Below, piece after piece: positions 1 to 8,782 of a DNA stretch of 64,000 nucleotides; positions within the stretch are counted from its first letter, which is position 1, and the number at the start of each line of letters is the position of its first letter. The notes beneath the pieces were generated by a model. It saw only the letters and a program-made list of their open reading frames with translations, was not told where the DNA came from and ran no database searches. Origin of the DNA: Actinacidiphila acididurans (lineage in GTDB: Bacteria; Actinomycetota; Actinomycetes; Streptomycetales; Streptomycetaceae); assembly GCF_016918855.1 (NCBI RefSeq), contig NZ_JADKYB010000002.1, positions 310,001 through 374,000 on the forward strand, written 5' to 3'. A program made the translations under genes and the position numbers.

Positions 1-668
1 CCGGTACCACCACCACGCTGGCCACGGTTCCGGTCTCGGCCGGCACCGCGACCTACACCACCACCAGCCTCGGCACCGGTGACCACTCGTTCTCCGCGAC
101 CTTCGTCCCGGCGGACAGTGCCGCCTTCCTGGGCTCTGACTCCCCGGCCATCGCCTACACCGTCGGCGCCTTCGCCGGTGTGACCGCGTCCGAGGACATC
201 ACCACCACCGTGCAGGCCGGTGCGCTGGTCATCAGCGTCGACAACCCGCACGTGACCCTGCCGTCGCCGGTGCTGAACGCCAACGGCGACCTGCTCACCA
301 CCACGGGGAAGATCAACCCGGTCACCCTGACCGACACCCGCGCCGGTAACCCGGGCTGGTCGGTCAGCGGCCAGGTCTCCGACTTCTCCGACGGCGGCTC
401 GCACGCCATCAACGGCGAGAACCTCGGCTGGACCCCGAACGTCGTGGACAAGTCCCCGGCGCAGACCGTGACGGCGGGCTCCGCCGTCGCCGCGGCCAGC
501 GGTGTCGCCCCCGGCGACCCGGGCACCGACGGCCTGAGGTCCTCCCGCTCGCTGGCGGTCGGTACCGGCCTCGGTACCGCCCACTTCGGGGCCGACCTGG
601 CCCTGAACGCGCCGACCTCGACCGTGGCCGGCACGTACACCGCGACCCTCACCCTGACCGCCATCTGA
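1..668 (+). CDS. WxL-like domain surface protein, C-terminal part (5' end outside window)
   Basis: The reading frame is open from the first base (codons begin at base 3) to TGA at 668, so only the C-terminal part of a longer secreted protein is seen. The first 55 or so residues look like the end of a bacterial Ig-like repeat rich in Thr and Gly. The last 160 residues resemble a WxL cell-wall-binding domain: a GNPGWSVSGQVSDF stretch near the middle and a closing beta strand TYTATLTLTAI. In Firmicutes the second motif normally has Trp (TWTL), which here is Leu, so this is a divergent version. The next gene encodes a DUF916 (WxL-interacting) protein, which supports the call. A strong terminator follows at 782-812. 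The domain call is from pattern recognition; the upstream architecture is unknown. Confidence 0.7.
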   Translation, partial: GTTTTLATVPVSAGTATYTTTSLGTGDHSFSATFVPADSAAFLGSDSPAIAYTVGAFAGVTASEDITTTVQAGALVISVDNPHVTLPSPVLNANGDLLTTTGKINPVTLTDTRAGNPGWSVSGQVSDFSDGGSHAINGENLGWTPNVVDKSPAQTVTAGSAVAAASGVAPGDPGTDGLRSSRSLAVGTGLGTAHFGADLALNAPTSTVAGTYTATLTLTAI

Positions 669-781
669 CGGTCGGTTCGACGGGGCGCCGGGCGCAGGTC
701 CGGCACCCCGGCAGGGCCGTGACACCAGCTCCACCAGCTTGACCGGCTTCACCAGGGGCGCCGCCACGCCGGGGCGCCCCG

Positions 782-812
782 GGCCGGGACGGGCACACAG
801 CCCGTCCCGGCC
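782..812 (+). terminator. Perfect hairpin downstream of the WxL-like gene
   Basis: A 13-bp perfect inverted repeat (782-794 pairs with 800-812) encloses a 5-base loop ACACA. It lies 114 bp after the stop codon at 668 and 80 bp before the next start, so it probably ends or attenuates transcription between the WxL-like gene and the DUF916 gene. There is no T-tract, as is usual for terminators in high-GC actinobacteria. Confidence 0.7.
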
Positions 813-892
813 TCACCCGCGCAAGCGGCCCCGCTCGACCCACCGGCTACGAGCCGCCGCCGACCTGCCCGCGCCCGATCGGACGACCTGAC

Positions 893-2863
893 ATGATCAC
901 GAGTTCAGCACGCCGCCTGGCCGCCTATGTCGCGGCCTGCCTCCTCATCGTCCTCGCGGCCGCCGGGACCGCGTCGGCCGTCCCGGCCCGTCCCTCCGCC
1001 CTCGCCCCGCAGGGCGCGCCCCGGCCCGCGGCCGGCCCCGCGCCGCAGGACGGCTCCTCGCCCGGCCGGGCCACGTTCGGTGTCCAGCCCTCCGGCGCCA
1101 AGGCGCCCGACGCGCGGCCGAACTTCTCGTACGGTGTGACGCCCGGCGCCGCGGTGAGCGACCACATCGCGGTCTGGAACTACAGCACCCGGCCGCTGAC
1201 CCTGCGGGTGTACGCCGCCGACGCCATCAACACCGAGGACGGCGGCTTCGACCTGCTCGCGGCCGGCAAGAAGTCCAAGGACGCCGGCGCCTGGGTGAAG
1301 CTCGCGCAGAACCAGGTCACCGTGAAGAGCCGGTCCAAGGTCATCGTCGGCTTCACCCTCACCGTGCCGGCCAAGGCCACCCCCGGCGACCACATCGGCG
1401 GCATCGTCGCCTCACTGTCCGGGGTGCGCACCGACGACAAGGGCGACAAGGTCACCGTCGACCAGCGGGTCGGCGCCCGCGTCTACCTGCGGGTGGCCGG
1501 CGCCCTGGCCCCGCGGCTGGCCGTGGAGGACCTGCACACCTCCTACCACGGCACCGCCGACCCGTTCGGCTCCGGCTCGGCCACCGTCACGTACACCCTG
1601 CGCAACACCGGCAACATCCGGCTGGCCGCCCATCAGACCGTGCGCGTGCACGGCATGTTCGGCGACGCCCGCACCGCGCAGCCGCGCGACGTGCCCGAAC
1701 TCCTGCCGGGTTCCTCGCTGCGCGTCACCGCCGCCGCCACCGGGCTGTTCCCGTCGCTGCGCGGCACCACGACCGTGACCGCCGACCCGCAGGCCGTGCA
1801 CGGCGACGTCGCGCAGGCCCCGATGCCGCGCACCACCGTCTCGGCCGGCTTCTGGGCGGTGCCCTGGACGCTGCTGGCCGTCCTGGTCGTGCTGCTGGCC
1901 GGTCTGACGCTGCTGGTGGTGCGGTACGTGCGCGGCCGCCGCGGGGGTCCGGACCGCAGCGGCGCCGGCCGCAGCTCCGCGGAGAAGGGCCCGAAGCGGC
2001 CGCGCAGGTCGCGCGCCGCCGCGCCCGCCGCGATGGCGCTGGCCGCCGCCGTGCTGTGGGCCGGCGCGCCGCACGCCGCCGCCGCGCCCGCCGCGCAGCT
2101 CACCGTGACGCCGGGCAAGGGAAGTTCCACCCAGACCATCACGCTGACCGCCGCGCAGGCCTGCCCGGCGGGCACCACGAACGTCATCGCCCGGATCGAG
2201 GGCGCCGGCTTCCCGCAGGGCGGCCAGATCGTCGTCGGCAACTCCCCGCTGAGCACCTACCCCAAGGCGGCCGCCGGCGGACTGTCGATCCCGCTCACGT
2301 ACACCATGCGGGACTACGCGATGACCGCCGGGTTCACCACCCTGCGCGGCACGTACACCTTCACCGTCACGTGCCTGAAGGGCGCCTTCTCCCACCAGGG
2401 CGTGCAGGAGTTCACCGGGTCGCTGCGGTTCACCTCCGCGGACGCCTACCGGGACGGCACGCAGGTGCCCGGGGTCGACCCGGCCGCCTCCACCGACCCG
2501 AACTCCGACCCGGCCCCGACCGGGCCCGCCGCGCCCGGTGCTTCCAGTGCCTCCGGTGCTCCCGGTGCTTCCGGGCAGGGCGCGCAGCCCGGGGCGAGCG
2601 CGGGCACCTCCGGCGGCACGGCCGCCCCCGGGCAGTCCGCACAGCCCGGGCAGCCCGCGCAGCCGTCGCAGGGCGCCACCGCCGGTACGTCCGCCGGCGC
2701 CGGACGGACTCTCGACACAGCCGCCAGCACCGTCAGGCAGGGCGACAACACCCCGCTCGTCGTCTGGTCGGTGGCCGGTTTCGCGGTCGCCTTCCTGGTG
2801 CTCGCGGCGGGCGCCGTCCACCGGGTGCGCGGCCGCCGGGCCGCCCGCGCGCAGAACACCTGA
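893..2863 (+). CDS. DUF916 (WxL-interacting) protein fused to a second surface domain
   Basis: A 656-residue membrane and surface protein. Residues 1-30 form a signal peptide. Residues about 60-310 match the DUF916/WxL-interacting family: FGVQPSG opening, SYGVTPGAAVSDHIAVWNYS, then a VPAKATPGDHIGG segment. A transmembrane helix lies at about 319-345, followed by a basic loop and a second hydrophobic, signal-like segment (about 378-400). Residues 402-520 form another extracytoplasmic domain, homologous to those of the next two genes (shared TMRDYA and NSPLSTY-type motifs). A Pro/Ala/Gly/Ser linker and a C-terminal transmembrane helix (about 620-643) with a basic tail follow. DUF916 proteins usually bear one domain and one helix, so this looks like a fusion of two neighbouring genes. 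There is no clear ribosome binding site; the ATG is chosen for its signal peptide. Confidence 0.8.
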   Translation: MITSSARRLAAYVAACLLIVLAAAGTASAVPARPSALAPQGAPRPAAGPAPQDGSSPGRATFGVQPSGAKAPDARPNFSYGVTPGAAVSDHIAVWNYSTRPLTLRVYAADAINTEDGGFDLLAAGKKSKDAGAWVKLAQNQVTVKSRSKVIVGFTLTVPAKATPGDHIGGIVASLSGVRTDDKGDKVTVDQRVGARVYLRVAGALAPRLAVEDLHTSYHGTADPFGSGSATVTYTLRNTGNIRLAAHQTVRVHGMFGDARTAQPRDVPELLPGSSLRVTAAATGLFPSLRGTTTVTADPQAVHGDVAQAPMPRTTVSAGFWAVPWTLLAVLVVLLAGLTLLVVRYVRGRRGGPDRSGAGRSSAEKGPKRPRRSRAAAPAAMALAAAVLWAGAPHAAAAPAAQLTVTPGKGSSTQTITLTAAQACPAGTTNVIARIEGAGFPQGGQIVVGNSPLSTYPKAAAGGLSIPLTYTMRDYAMTAGFTTLRGTYTFTVTCLKGAFSHQGVQEFTGSLRFTSADAYRDGTQVPGVDPAASTDPNSDPAPTGPAAPGASSASGAPGASGQGAQPGASAGTSGGTAAPGQSAQPGQPAQPSQGATAGTSAGAGRTLDTAASTVRQGDNTPLVVWSVAGFAVAFLVLAAGAVHRVRGRRAARAQNT

Positions 2864-2892
2864 CCAGATCCGTAACGCAAGAGGAGAGCATC

Positions 2893-3843
2893 GTGTCGTT
2901 CACCCGACTGTCCCGCCCGGCCGCGGCCGGCGTGGGCTCGCTGATCGTGGCCTGTGCCGCGGCCGGCGTTTTCACCGCACCCGCCGCCCACGCCGACGCG
3001 GTGGGCACGCTGACGGTGACGCCGCACACCGGCCTGGACAGCAGCGGCATCAACCTGCAGACGTCGGCCCTGTGCCCGGACCCCGCGACCAACCTGATCG
3101 TGACGGTCAAGGGCAGCGGCTTCCCCGCCGCCGGCCAGAACGTCGTCAGCAACTCGCCGCTCACCACCTACAACGCGGCGGGCAGCGGCTTCACGGTGCC
3201 GCTCACCCAGACCATGCGGGACTACGCCAACACCGCCGGCTTCAGCACCCTCCAGGGCAAGTACGACTTCACGCTGACCTGCCGGACCGCGTTCAACCCG
3301 ACCAGCCTCGGCGACTTCACCGGGTCGATCTGGTTCACCTCCAACACCACGTTCCAGGACACCGACCCGAACGGGCCGACCACGCCGCCCACCACCCCGA
3401 CGGGCACGCCCACCGGCACCCCGACGTCCACGCCGACGGACACCGGAACGCCCACGAGCACGCCGACCGACACCGGGACGCCCACCGGCACCCCGAGCGA
3501 CACGCCGACCGACACCGCGACGCCGACCGGCACCCCGAGCGACACGCCCACCGACACCTCCAGCCCGACCGGCGCCCCGACCGACACGTCGGCCGCCGGC
3601 GGCGACTCGGGCACGTCGGGCACGTCCGGCACCTCGGGCGGCTCCGGCTCCGGCGGCTCGCAGGACGTGTCCACCACGGTCAGCGGCGGCAGCAACGGCG
3701 GCGGCTCGCTCGCCGCCACCGGCACGAACGCGGCCACGCTCGGCTCCGTCGCGGCCGTCCTGGTGCTGGCCGGCGGCGCCGCCGTCTGGCAGACCCGCCG
3801 GCGCCGTACCGCCGCCGCCGACTCCACCACCTCCAACGACTGA
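2893..3843 (+). CDS. LAATG-anchored surface protein with Thr/Pro repeat stalk
   Basis: A 316-residue protein starting at GTG 2893, with AGGAGAG about 7 bases upstream. It has a signal peptide (1-36, ending AAHADA) and then a domain of about 120 residues shared with both neighbours: CPDPATNLIVTVKGSGFP, NSPLTTYN, TMRDYANTAG. A low-complexity stalk of TPTGTPTDTG-type repeats (about 160-235) and a Gly/Ser stretch follow. The C-terminus carries LAATG, a hydrophobic helix and RRRR, the classical sortase sorting signal. LAxTG is the signal read by class E sortases in streptomycetes, so it is probably cross-linked to peptidoglycan. The sortase-like protein encoded two genes on lacks catalytic residues, so anchoring would need a housekeeping sortase elsewhere. 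Confidence 0.85.
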   Translation: MSFTRLSRPAAAGVGSLIVACAAAGVFTAPAAHADAVGTLTVTPHTGLDSSGINLQTSALCPDPATNLIVTVKGSGFPAAGQNVVSNSPLTTYNAAGSGFTVPLTQTMRDYANTAGFSTLQGKYDFTLTCRTAFNPTSLGDFTGSIWFTSNTTFQDTDPNGPTTPPTTPTGTPTGTPTSTPTDTGTPTSTPTDTGTPTGTPSDTPTDTATPTGTPSDTPTDTSSPTGAPTDTSAAGGDSGTSGTSGTSGGSGSGGSQDVSTTVSGGSNGGGSLAATGTNAATLGSVAAVLVLAGGAAVWQTRRRRTAAADSTTSND

Positions 3844-3859
3844 CCGGGAGATACCCCAC

Positions 3860-5164
3860 ATGACGTCCCTCACCGCCCGCCGCCCGCTGTCGGCCGCGGT
3901 CGCCGTCCTCGTCGCCGCGGGCACCTTCGCCCTCGGCGCGGGCAGCGCCCGTGCCGACGTCCTCGGCGGCATGGAGGTGTCCCCGGCCACCGGTTCGGAC
4001 ACCACCGGCATGTCGCTGACCACGGACGGCCCGTGCCCCGACGCCGCGACCAACCTGATCGTGTCGGTCAAGGGCAGCGGCTTCCCCGCGAGCGGCCAGA
4101 ACGTGGTCGGCAACTCGCCGATCACCACCTACGGCACGTCGCCGCAGGGCGGCATCGTGGTGCCGCTCACCCAGACCATGCGGGACTACGCCAACACCGC
4201 CGGTTTCAGCACCCTTCAGGGCCGGTACGACTTCACGCTGACCTGCCGCAGCGCGTTCGGCGCCACCACCTTCGGCGACTTCACCGCGCCGATCTGGTTC
4301 ACCTCCAACACCGCCTACCAGAACACCGAACCGGTCCACACCGTGGCGACCACGACCGCGCTCGCGGTCAGCCCCGCCGGCTCGGCCACCCAGGGCACCT
4401 CGGTCAAGCTCACCGCGACCGTGGCGCCGGCCGCCGCGGCCGGCTCGGTGCAGTTCATGGACGGGACCAAGGCGCTGGGCAGCCCGGTCGCCGTGGCCGC
4501 CGGCAGCGCCTCGCTGACCACCGCCGCGCTCGCGGCCGGCGGCCACAGCCTGACCGCGCACTTCACGCCCACCGACCCGACCGCCTTCGGCCCGTCGGCG
4601 TCCACCGCCGTGGCCTACACCGTCAAGGTGCCCAAGCCGGTCGTGGTCTCCGCGCCCAAGGTCACCGGCACCGTACGGGTCGGGGCGACCGTGACCTGCG
4701 CGGTGTCCTTCAGCGGCGGCACGTCCCAGATCTGGTCCTGGCAGCTCGACGGCGTCACCGTGCGCGGCGCGACCGGCCGTACCTACCTCCTGCCGGACGC
4801 CGACTACAAGCACAAGATCGCCTGCCGCAGCGTGGCCAGCAACAGCTCCGGCAGCACCGGCGCCACCAGCCCGGCCGTGACCGTCGCCGTCGGCGCCACC
4901 CTGCGCAACACCGCGCTGCCCAGCTTCACCGGCACCGTCGCCACCGGCCACACCGTGACCGCGCGCGGCGGCAGCTGGACCCCGGCGGCCACGCACTACG
5001 TGATCATCTGGCGGCGCGACGGCAAGGCCATCACCGGCGCCACCCGCTCCACCTACACGCTCACCAAGGCCGACCACGGCCACCTGCTGTCGCTCACGAT
5101 CATCGCCCAGCGCACCGGCTGGACCAGCGGCACCGCCACCTCCAGGTCGGTGAGGGTGGGATGA
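3860..5164 (+). CDS. Secreted protein: shared surface domain plus Ig-like repeats
   Basis: A 434-residue secreted protein, third member of the paralogous set. It has a signal peptide (1-33, ending ARAD), the shared domain (about 34-150; CPDAATNLIVSVKGSGFP, TMRDYANTAG), a Big_3_5-type Ig repeat (about 160-255; SVQFMDGTKALG, GGHSLTAHF) and two repeats of the type WQLDGVTVRGATGRTY / WRRDGKAITGATRSTY common in secreted actinobacterial proteins. No sorting signal or C-terminal helix is present, so it is probably released or held by partner proteins. It starts 16 bp after the LAATG gene, and its stop overlaps the next start (ATGA at 5161-5164), so the genes are co-translated. The role is unknown. 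Confidence 0.8.
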   Translation: MTSLTARRPLSAAVAVLVAAGTFALGAGSARADVLGGMEVSPATGSDTTGMSLTTDGPCPDAATNLIVSVKGSGFPASGQNVVGNSPITTYGTSPQGGIVVPLTQTMRDYANTAGFSTLQGRYDFTLTCRSAFGATTFGDFTAPIWFTSNTAYQNTEPVHTVATTTALAVSPAGSATQGTSVKLTATVAPAAAAGSVQFMDGTKALGSPVAVAAGSASLTTAALAAGGHSLTAHFTPTDPTAFGPSASTAVAYTVKVPKPVVVSAPKVTGTVRVGATVTCAVSFSGGTSQIWSWQLDGVTVRGATGRTYLLPDADYKHKIACRSVASNSSGSTGATSPAVTVAVGATLRNTALPSFTGTVATGHTVTARGGSWTPAATHYVIIWRRDGKAITGATRSTYTLTKADHGHLLSLTIIAQRTGWTSGTATSRSVRVG

Positions 5165-6150
5165 CCCCACCTCCAGCACCGTCCGGCACCACCGTCCGGG
5201 CCGCGGCACCCGCCGCCGGCCCGGGCCCCGCCGCACGGAACACCGGCCGGGCGCGCACCGCGCGCCCGGCCGGGCCCGGGCTGCGGATCGCGAGCACCGC
5301 GCTGACCATCCTCGCGGCGCTGCTGCTCGGCTTCGTCGTGGACGCCGGCCTGCTCAGCCACATCCGGCACGCCCGCGACCGGCAGGTCGACTACGCGACG
5401 CTGCGCGGCGACCTGGCCAACGGCGTCGCGCCGGTCGGCACGGCGGCCGCCGCGCAGAGCCCGGGCGCGGGCGCCGCGGGCCCCGGCGTGAAGCCGCTGA
5501 AGCCCGGCGCCCTGCTGGCCGTGCTGAGCATTCCCGAACTGCACGTCAGGGAAGTCCTCCACGAGGGCACCACCGCCCGGATCCTGGCCCGCGGACCGGG
5601 CCACCGCCGGGACACCCCGCTGCCCGGCCAGGCCGGCGTCAGCGTCATCATGGCCCGGCAGGCCACCTACGGCGGCCCGTTCCGGCACATCGGCGACCTG
5701 CACGCCGGCGACACCTTCTCCGTGACGACCGGTCAGGGCGTGGCCCGCTACCGGGTCATCGGCGTGCGCCGGTCCGGCGACCCGCAGCCCTCCGCGCTGC
5801 CCGCCGGCCAGGGCCGGCTCACCCTCATCACCGCCTCCGGCACGCCCTTCATGCCCAGCGGCATCCTGCGGGTGGACGCCGACCTGGTCTCCCAGGTGCA
5901 GCCCGGGGACGCCCCGCCGGTCGCGCCCGAGGCGCTGCCGGCCGACGAGAAGCCCATGGCCGTCGAAGGCGACGGCTGGCTGCCCCTGGTGCTGTGGGGA
6001 CAGGGGCTGCTGCTCGCCGCGGCCGCCCTGACCTGGGCACAGGTGCGATGGGGCCGGCGGCAGACCTGGGTGGTGGGCGTACCCCTGCTCGCCGTCCTCG
6101 GCCTGGTGGTCGCCGACAACGCGGCCCAGCTCCTGCCCAACCTGATGTGA
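5161..6150 (+). CDS. Sortase-fold protein lacking catalytic His and Cys (pseudo-sortase)
   Basis: A 329-residue protein with a Pro/Ala-rich cytoplasmic N-terminus, one transmembrane helix (about 43-63), a sortase-like beta-barrel (about 118-250) and a C-terminal pair of hydrophobic segments (about 277-328). The fold is recognisable: [43 protein letters not shown]. In active class E sortases the segment before TYGGPF reads GHR and the strand after TL ends in TC. Here those positions read ARQ (residue about 164) and TA (residue about 225), and the codons are unambiguous, so the catalytic His and Cys are both missing. It may be a scaffold or binding protein for the surface complex rather than a transpeptidase. 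It is translationally coupled to the previous gene. Confidence 0.8.
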   Translation: MTPPPAPSGTTVRAAAPAAGPGPAARNTGRARTARPAGPGLRIASTALTILAALLLGFVVDAGLLSHIRHARDRQVDYATLRGDLANGVAPVGTAAAAQSPGAGAAGPGVKPLKPGALLAVLSIPELHVREVLHEGTTARILARGPGHRRDTPLPGQAGVSVIMARQATYGGPFRHIGDLHAGDTFSVTTGQGVARYRVIGVRRSGDPQPSALPAGQGRLTLITASGTPFMPSGILRVDADLVSQVQPGDAPPVAPEALPADEKPMAVEGDGWLPLVLWGQGLLLAAAALTWAQVRWGRRQTWVVGVPLLAVLGLVVADNAAQLLPNLM

Positions 6151-6241
6151 GGACCAGTTGATCCAGCAGCGCGACGAGTACGGGACGGCGGACACCGCCG
6201 CCGCGGCCGCCCACCCCGCGGCCGGAACCGGGAGGCAGACG

Positions 6242-7066
<825 letters not shown>

Positions 7067-7401
7067 GTCCGCCTCCCCCTCCCGCCGTACGCGCCGGGCG
7101 GTACGTGGCCGCCGTCCGGTACGTACCGCCCGGCCCTGAACCGGCCCTGAACCGTCCCCGCACCTGCCCGGGCCCGTCCGAGCCTGCCCTGAACCTGCCC
7201 GTATCGTCGGCCGGAACAGCCCGGCCCGGCCCCGTCACCTGCTGCCCCGTACCGCCGCGGCCCCCGCGAGGCACGATCGGAGTAGCCCGGCGCGAGTGGG
7301 GTGATGACGATGGTTCCCGGCGACGATCGTCGTCTGAGGGGTGTGACGGACGAGGCCGGCGATCGCGGTGCGCGGGTACGCCGGGCGGGAGGGCGACAGC
7401 A
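7067..7401. other. Intergenic region with short repeats, no gene seen
   Basis: 335 bp between the PstB-like gene and the UbiB gene. It contains short repeated words, such as GGCCCTGAACC/GGCCCTGAACC and repeated GTACGT, and no convincing reading frame. A promoter for the kinase gene is expected here, but I cannot place one with confidence. Confidence 0.4.
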
Positions 7402-8700
7402 ATGGCGGAAGCATCCTTCGTGCGGCGGACCCGGAGCCCGGGACTGGCACTGCGGCTGGGGCGGATCAGCGGCGTCATGGTCGCCCACGCCGTGATCTTC
7501 GCACCCGGCATCGTCGGCGGGTTGCTCCGCCGCAAAGCCCCGGCCCGTACCGGGGAACGGCTGGCCGCGCTCCTGACCGCGCTCGGCCCCTCGTACATCA
7601 AGATCGGCCAGCTGATGAGCACCCGGCGGGACCTGCTGCCGGACCGGATCTGCGACGCGCTGGGCAAGCTGACCGACTCCAACCCGGCTCCGCGCCGCTC
7701 CCGGATCCAGGCCGCGGTGCGCGACGCCTACCGGGGCCGCGAGTGGCCGTTCACCGAGTTCGACTGGACCCCGGTGGCCAGCGGCAGCATCGCCACCGTG
7801 CACCGCGCCGTCACCACCGACGGCCGCACGGTCGCGGTGAAGGTACGGCGCCCCGGCATCGAGACCGTGATGCGCCAGGACTTCCAGCTGATGAGCATGG
7901 CGGTGCGGATGCTCAGCCGCCTGCCGCGGCTGCGCGAGATGCCGCTCGGCCTGATGCTCGACCAGGTCGGCGGCGCGGTCCTGCACCAGGTGGACCTGGG
8001 CGCCGAACACGACTCCCTGGTCGCGCTGCGCACCAACCTCGCCTCGCTGACCTGGGCCCGGATTCCCGAGCCGGTGACCGAACTGTGCCGCGACGACATC
8101 CTGGTGATGGAGTTCGTCGAGGACCTGATCCGCTTCTCCCCGGACGAGCTCCAGCCCGAGGCCCGCGGCACCGCCGCCCGCCGCGCCCTGGCCGCCATCT
8201 ACGAGATGCTGTTCGTGGACGGCATGGTCCACTGCGACCTGCACCCGGGCAACATGTACGTGGACCGCGACGGCTCCCTGGTGATCCTCGACGCCGGCTT
8301 CGTGATCAAGCTGCCGGAGGCGGTACGGGTCTCCTTCGCCGACTTCTTCATCTACATGACCATGGGCAACGGCCCGGTCGCCGCCCAGATCGTCATCGAC
8401 AGCGCCGCCAGCATGTCCGAGAACTGCGACCTGGAGGGCTTCCGCAAGGAACTGTCCGACCTGGTGATCGCCTCCGCCGGCCAGCGGTCGGGCGAGTTCA
8501 GCCTCGCGGTCTTCGCCGGCAAGCTGTTCGACATGCAGCGCCGCTTCGGCCTCTACCCGGCGCCGGAGTTCGCCTTCCCGCTGCTGTCCATGCTGGTGAT
8601 GGAGGGCATGGTGCAGGGCTTCGACCCCGAGCTGGACTTCCAGAAGGAAGCGGTGCCGGTGCTGATGCGCCGCAACGAACCGCGCGAGCCGGTCGCCTGA
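7402..8700 (+). CDS. UbiB/AarF (ABC1/ADCK) family atypical kinase
   Basis: A 432-residue member of the ABC1/ADCK/UbiB family. It shows the family KxGQ motif (YIKIGQLMSTRRDLLP, about residues 70-85), a VASGSIATVHRA loop in place of the usual Ala-rich loop, the lysine-bearing VAVKVRRPG, the catalytic HCDLHPGN and the metal-binding ILDAGF. The family supports isoprenoid quinone and lipid metabolism, but streptomycetes carry several paralogues whose roles are not settled. The ATG at 7402 is chosen because a GGGAGGG lies about 9 bases upstream. The hydrophobic stretch near residues 25-45 may let it sit at the membrane. It stands alone on this strand, 82 bp before the NTPase gene. Confidence 0.8.
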   Translation: MAEASFVRRTRSPGLALRLGRISGVMVAHAVIFAPGIVGGLLRRKAPARTGERLAALLTALGPSYIKIGQLMSTRRDLLPDRICDALGKLTDSNPAPRRSRIQAAVRDAYRGREWPFTEFDWTPVASGSIATVHRAVTTDGRTVAVKVRRPGIETVMRQDFQLMSMAVRMLSRLPRLREMPLGLMLDQVGGAVLHQVDLGAEHDSLVALRTNLASLTWARIPEPVTELCRDDILVMEFVEDLIRFSPDELQPEARGTAARRALAAIYEMLFVDGMVHCDLHPGNMYVDRDGSLVILDAGFVIKLPEAVRVSFADFFIYMTMGNGPVAAQIVIDSAASMSENCDLEGFRKELSDLVIASAGQRSGEFSLAVFAGKLFDMQRRFGLYPAPEFAFPLLSMLVMEGMVQGFDPELDFQKEAVPVLMRRNEPREPVA

Positions 8701-8782
8701 GCCCTCCTCGTACGAACCGCCGTCCACCCCCTCTCCGGCGCGGCACAATGGCAGCCGCGGCACGACGGGGAGGGAGTGGCGG

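Noticed and set aside
5161..6150. Functional class E sortase
   Set aside because: The fold matches, but the catalytic Cys and His positions are Ala and Gln/Arg, with no alternative pair visible.
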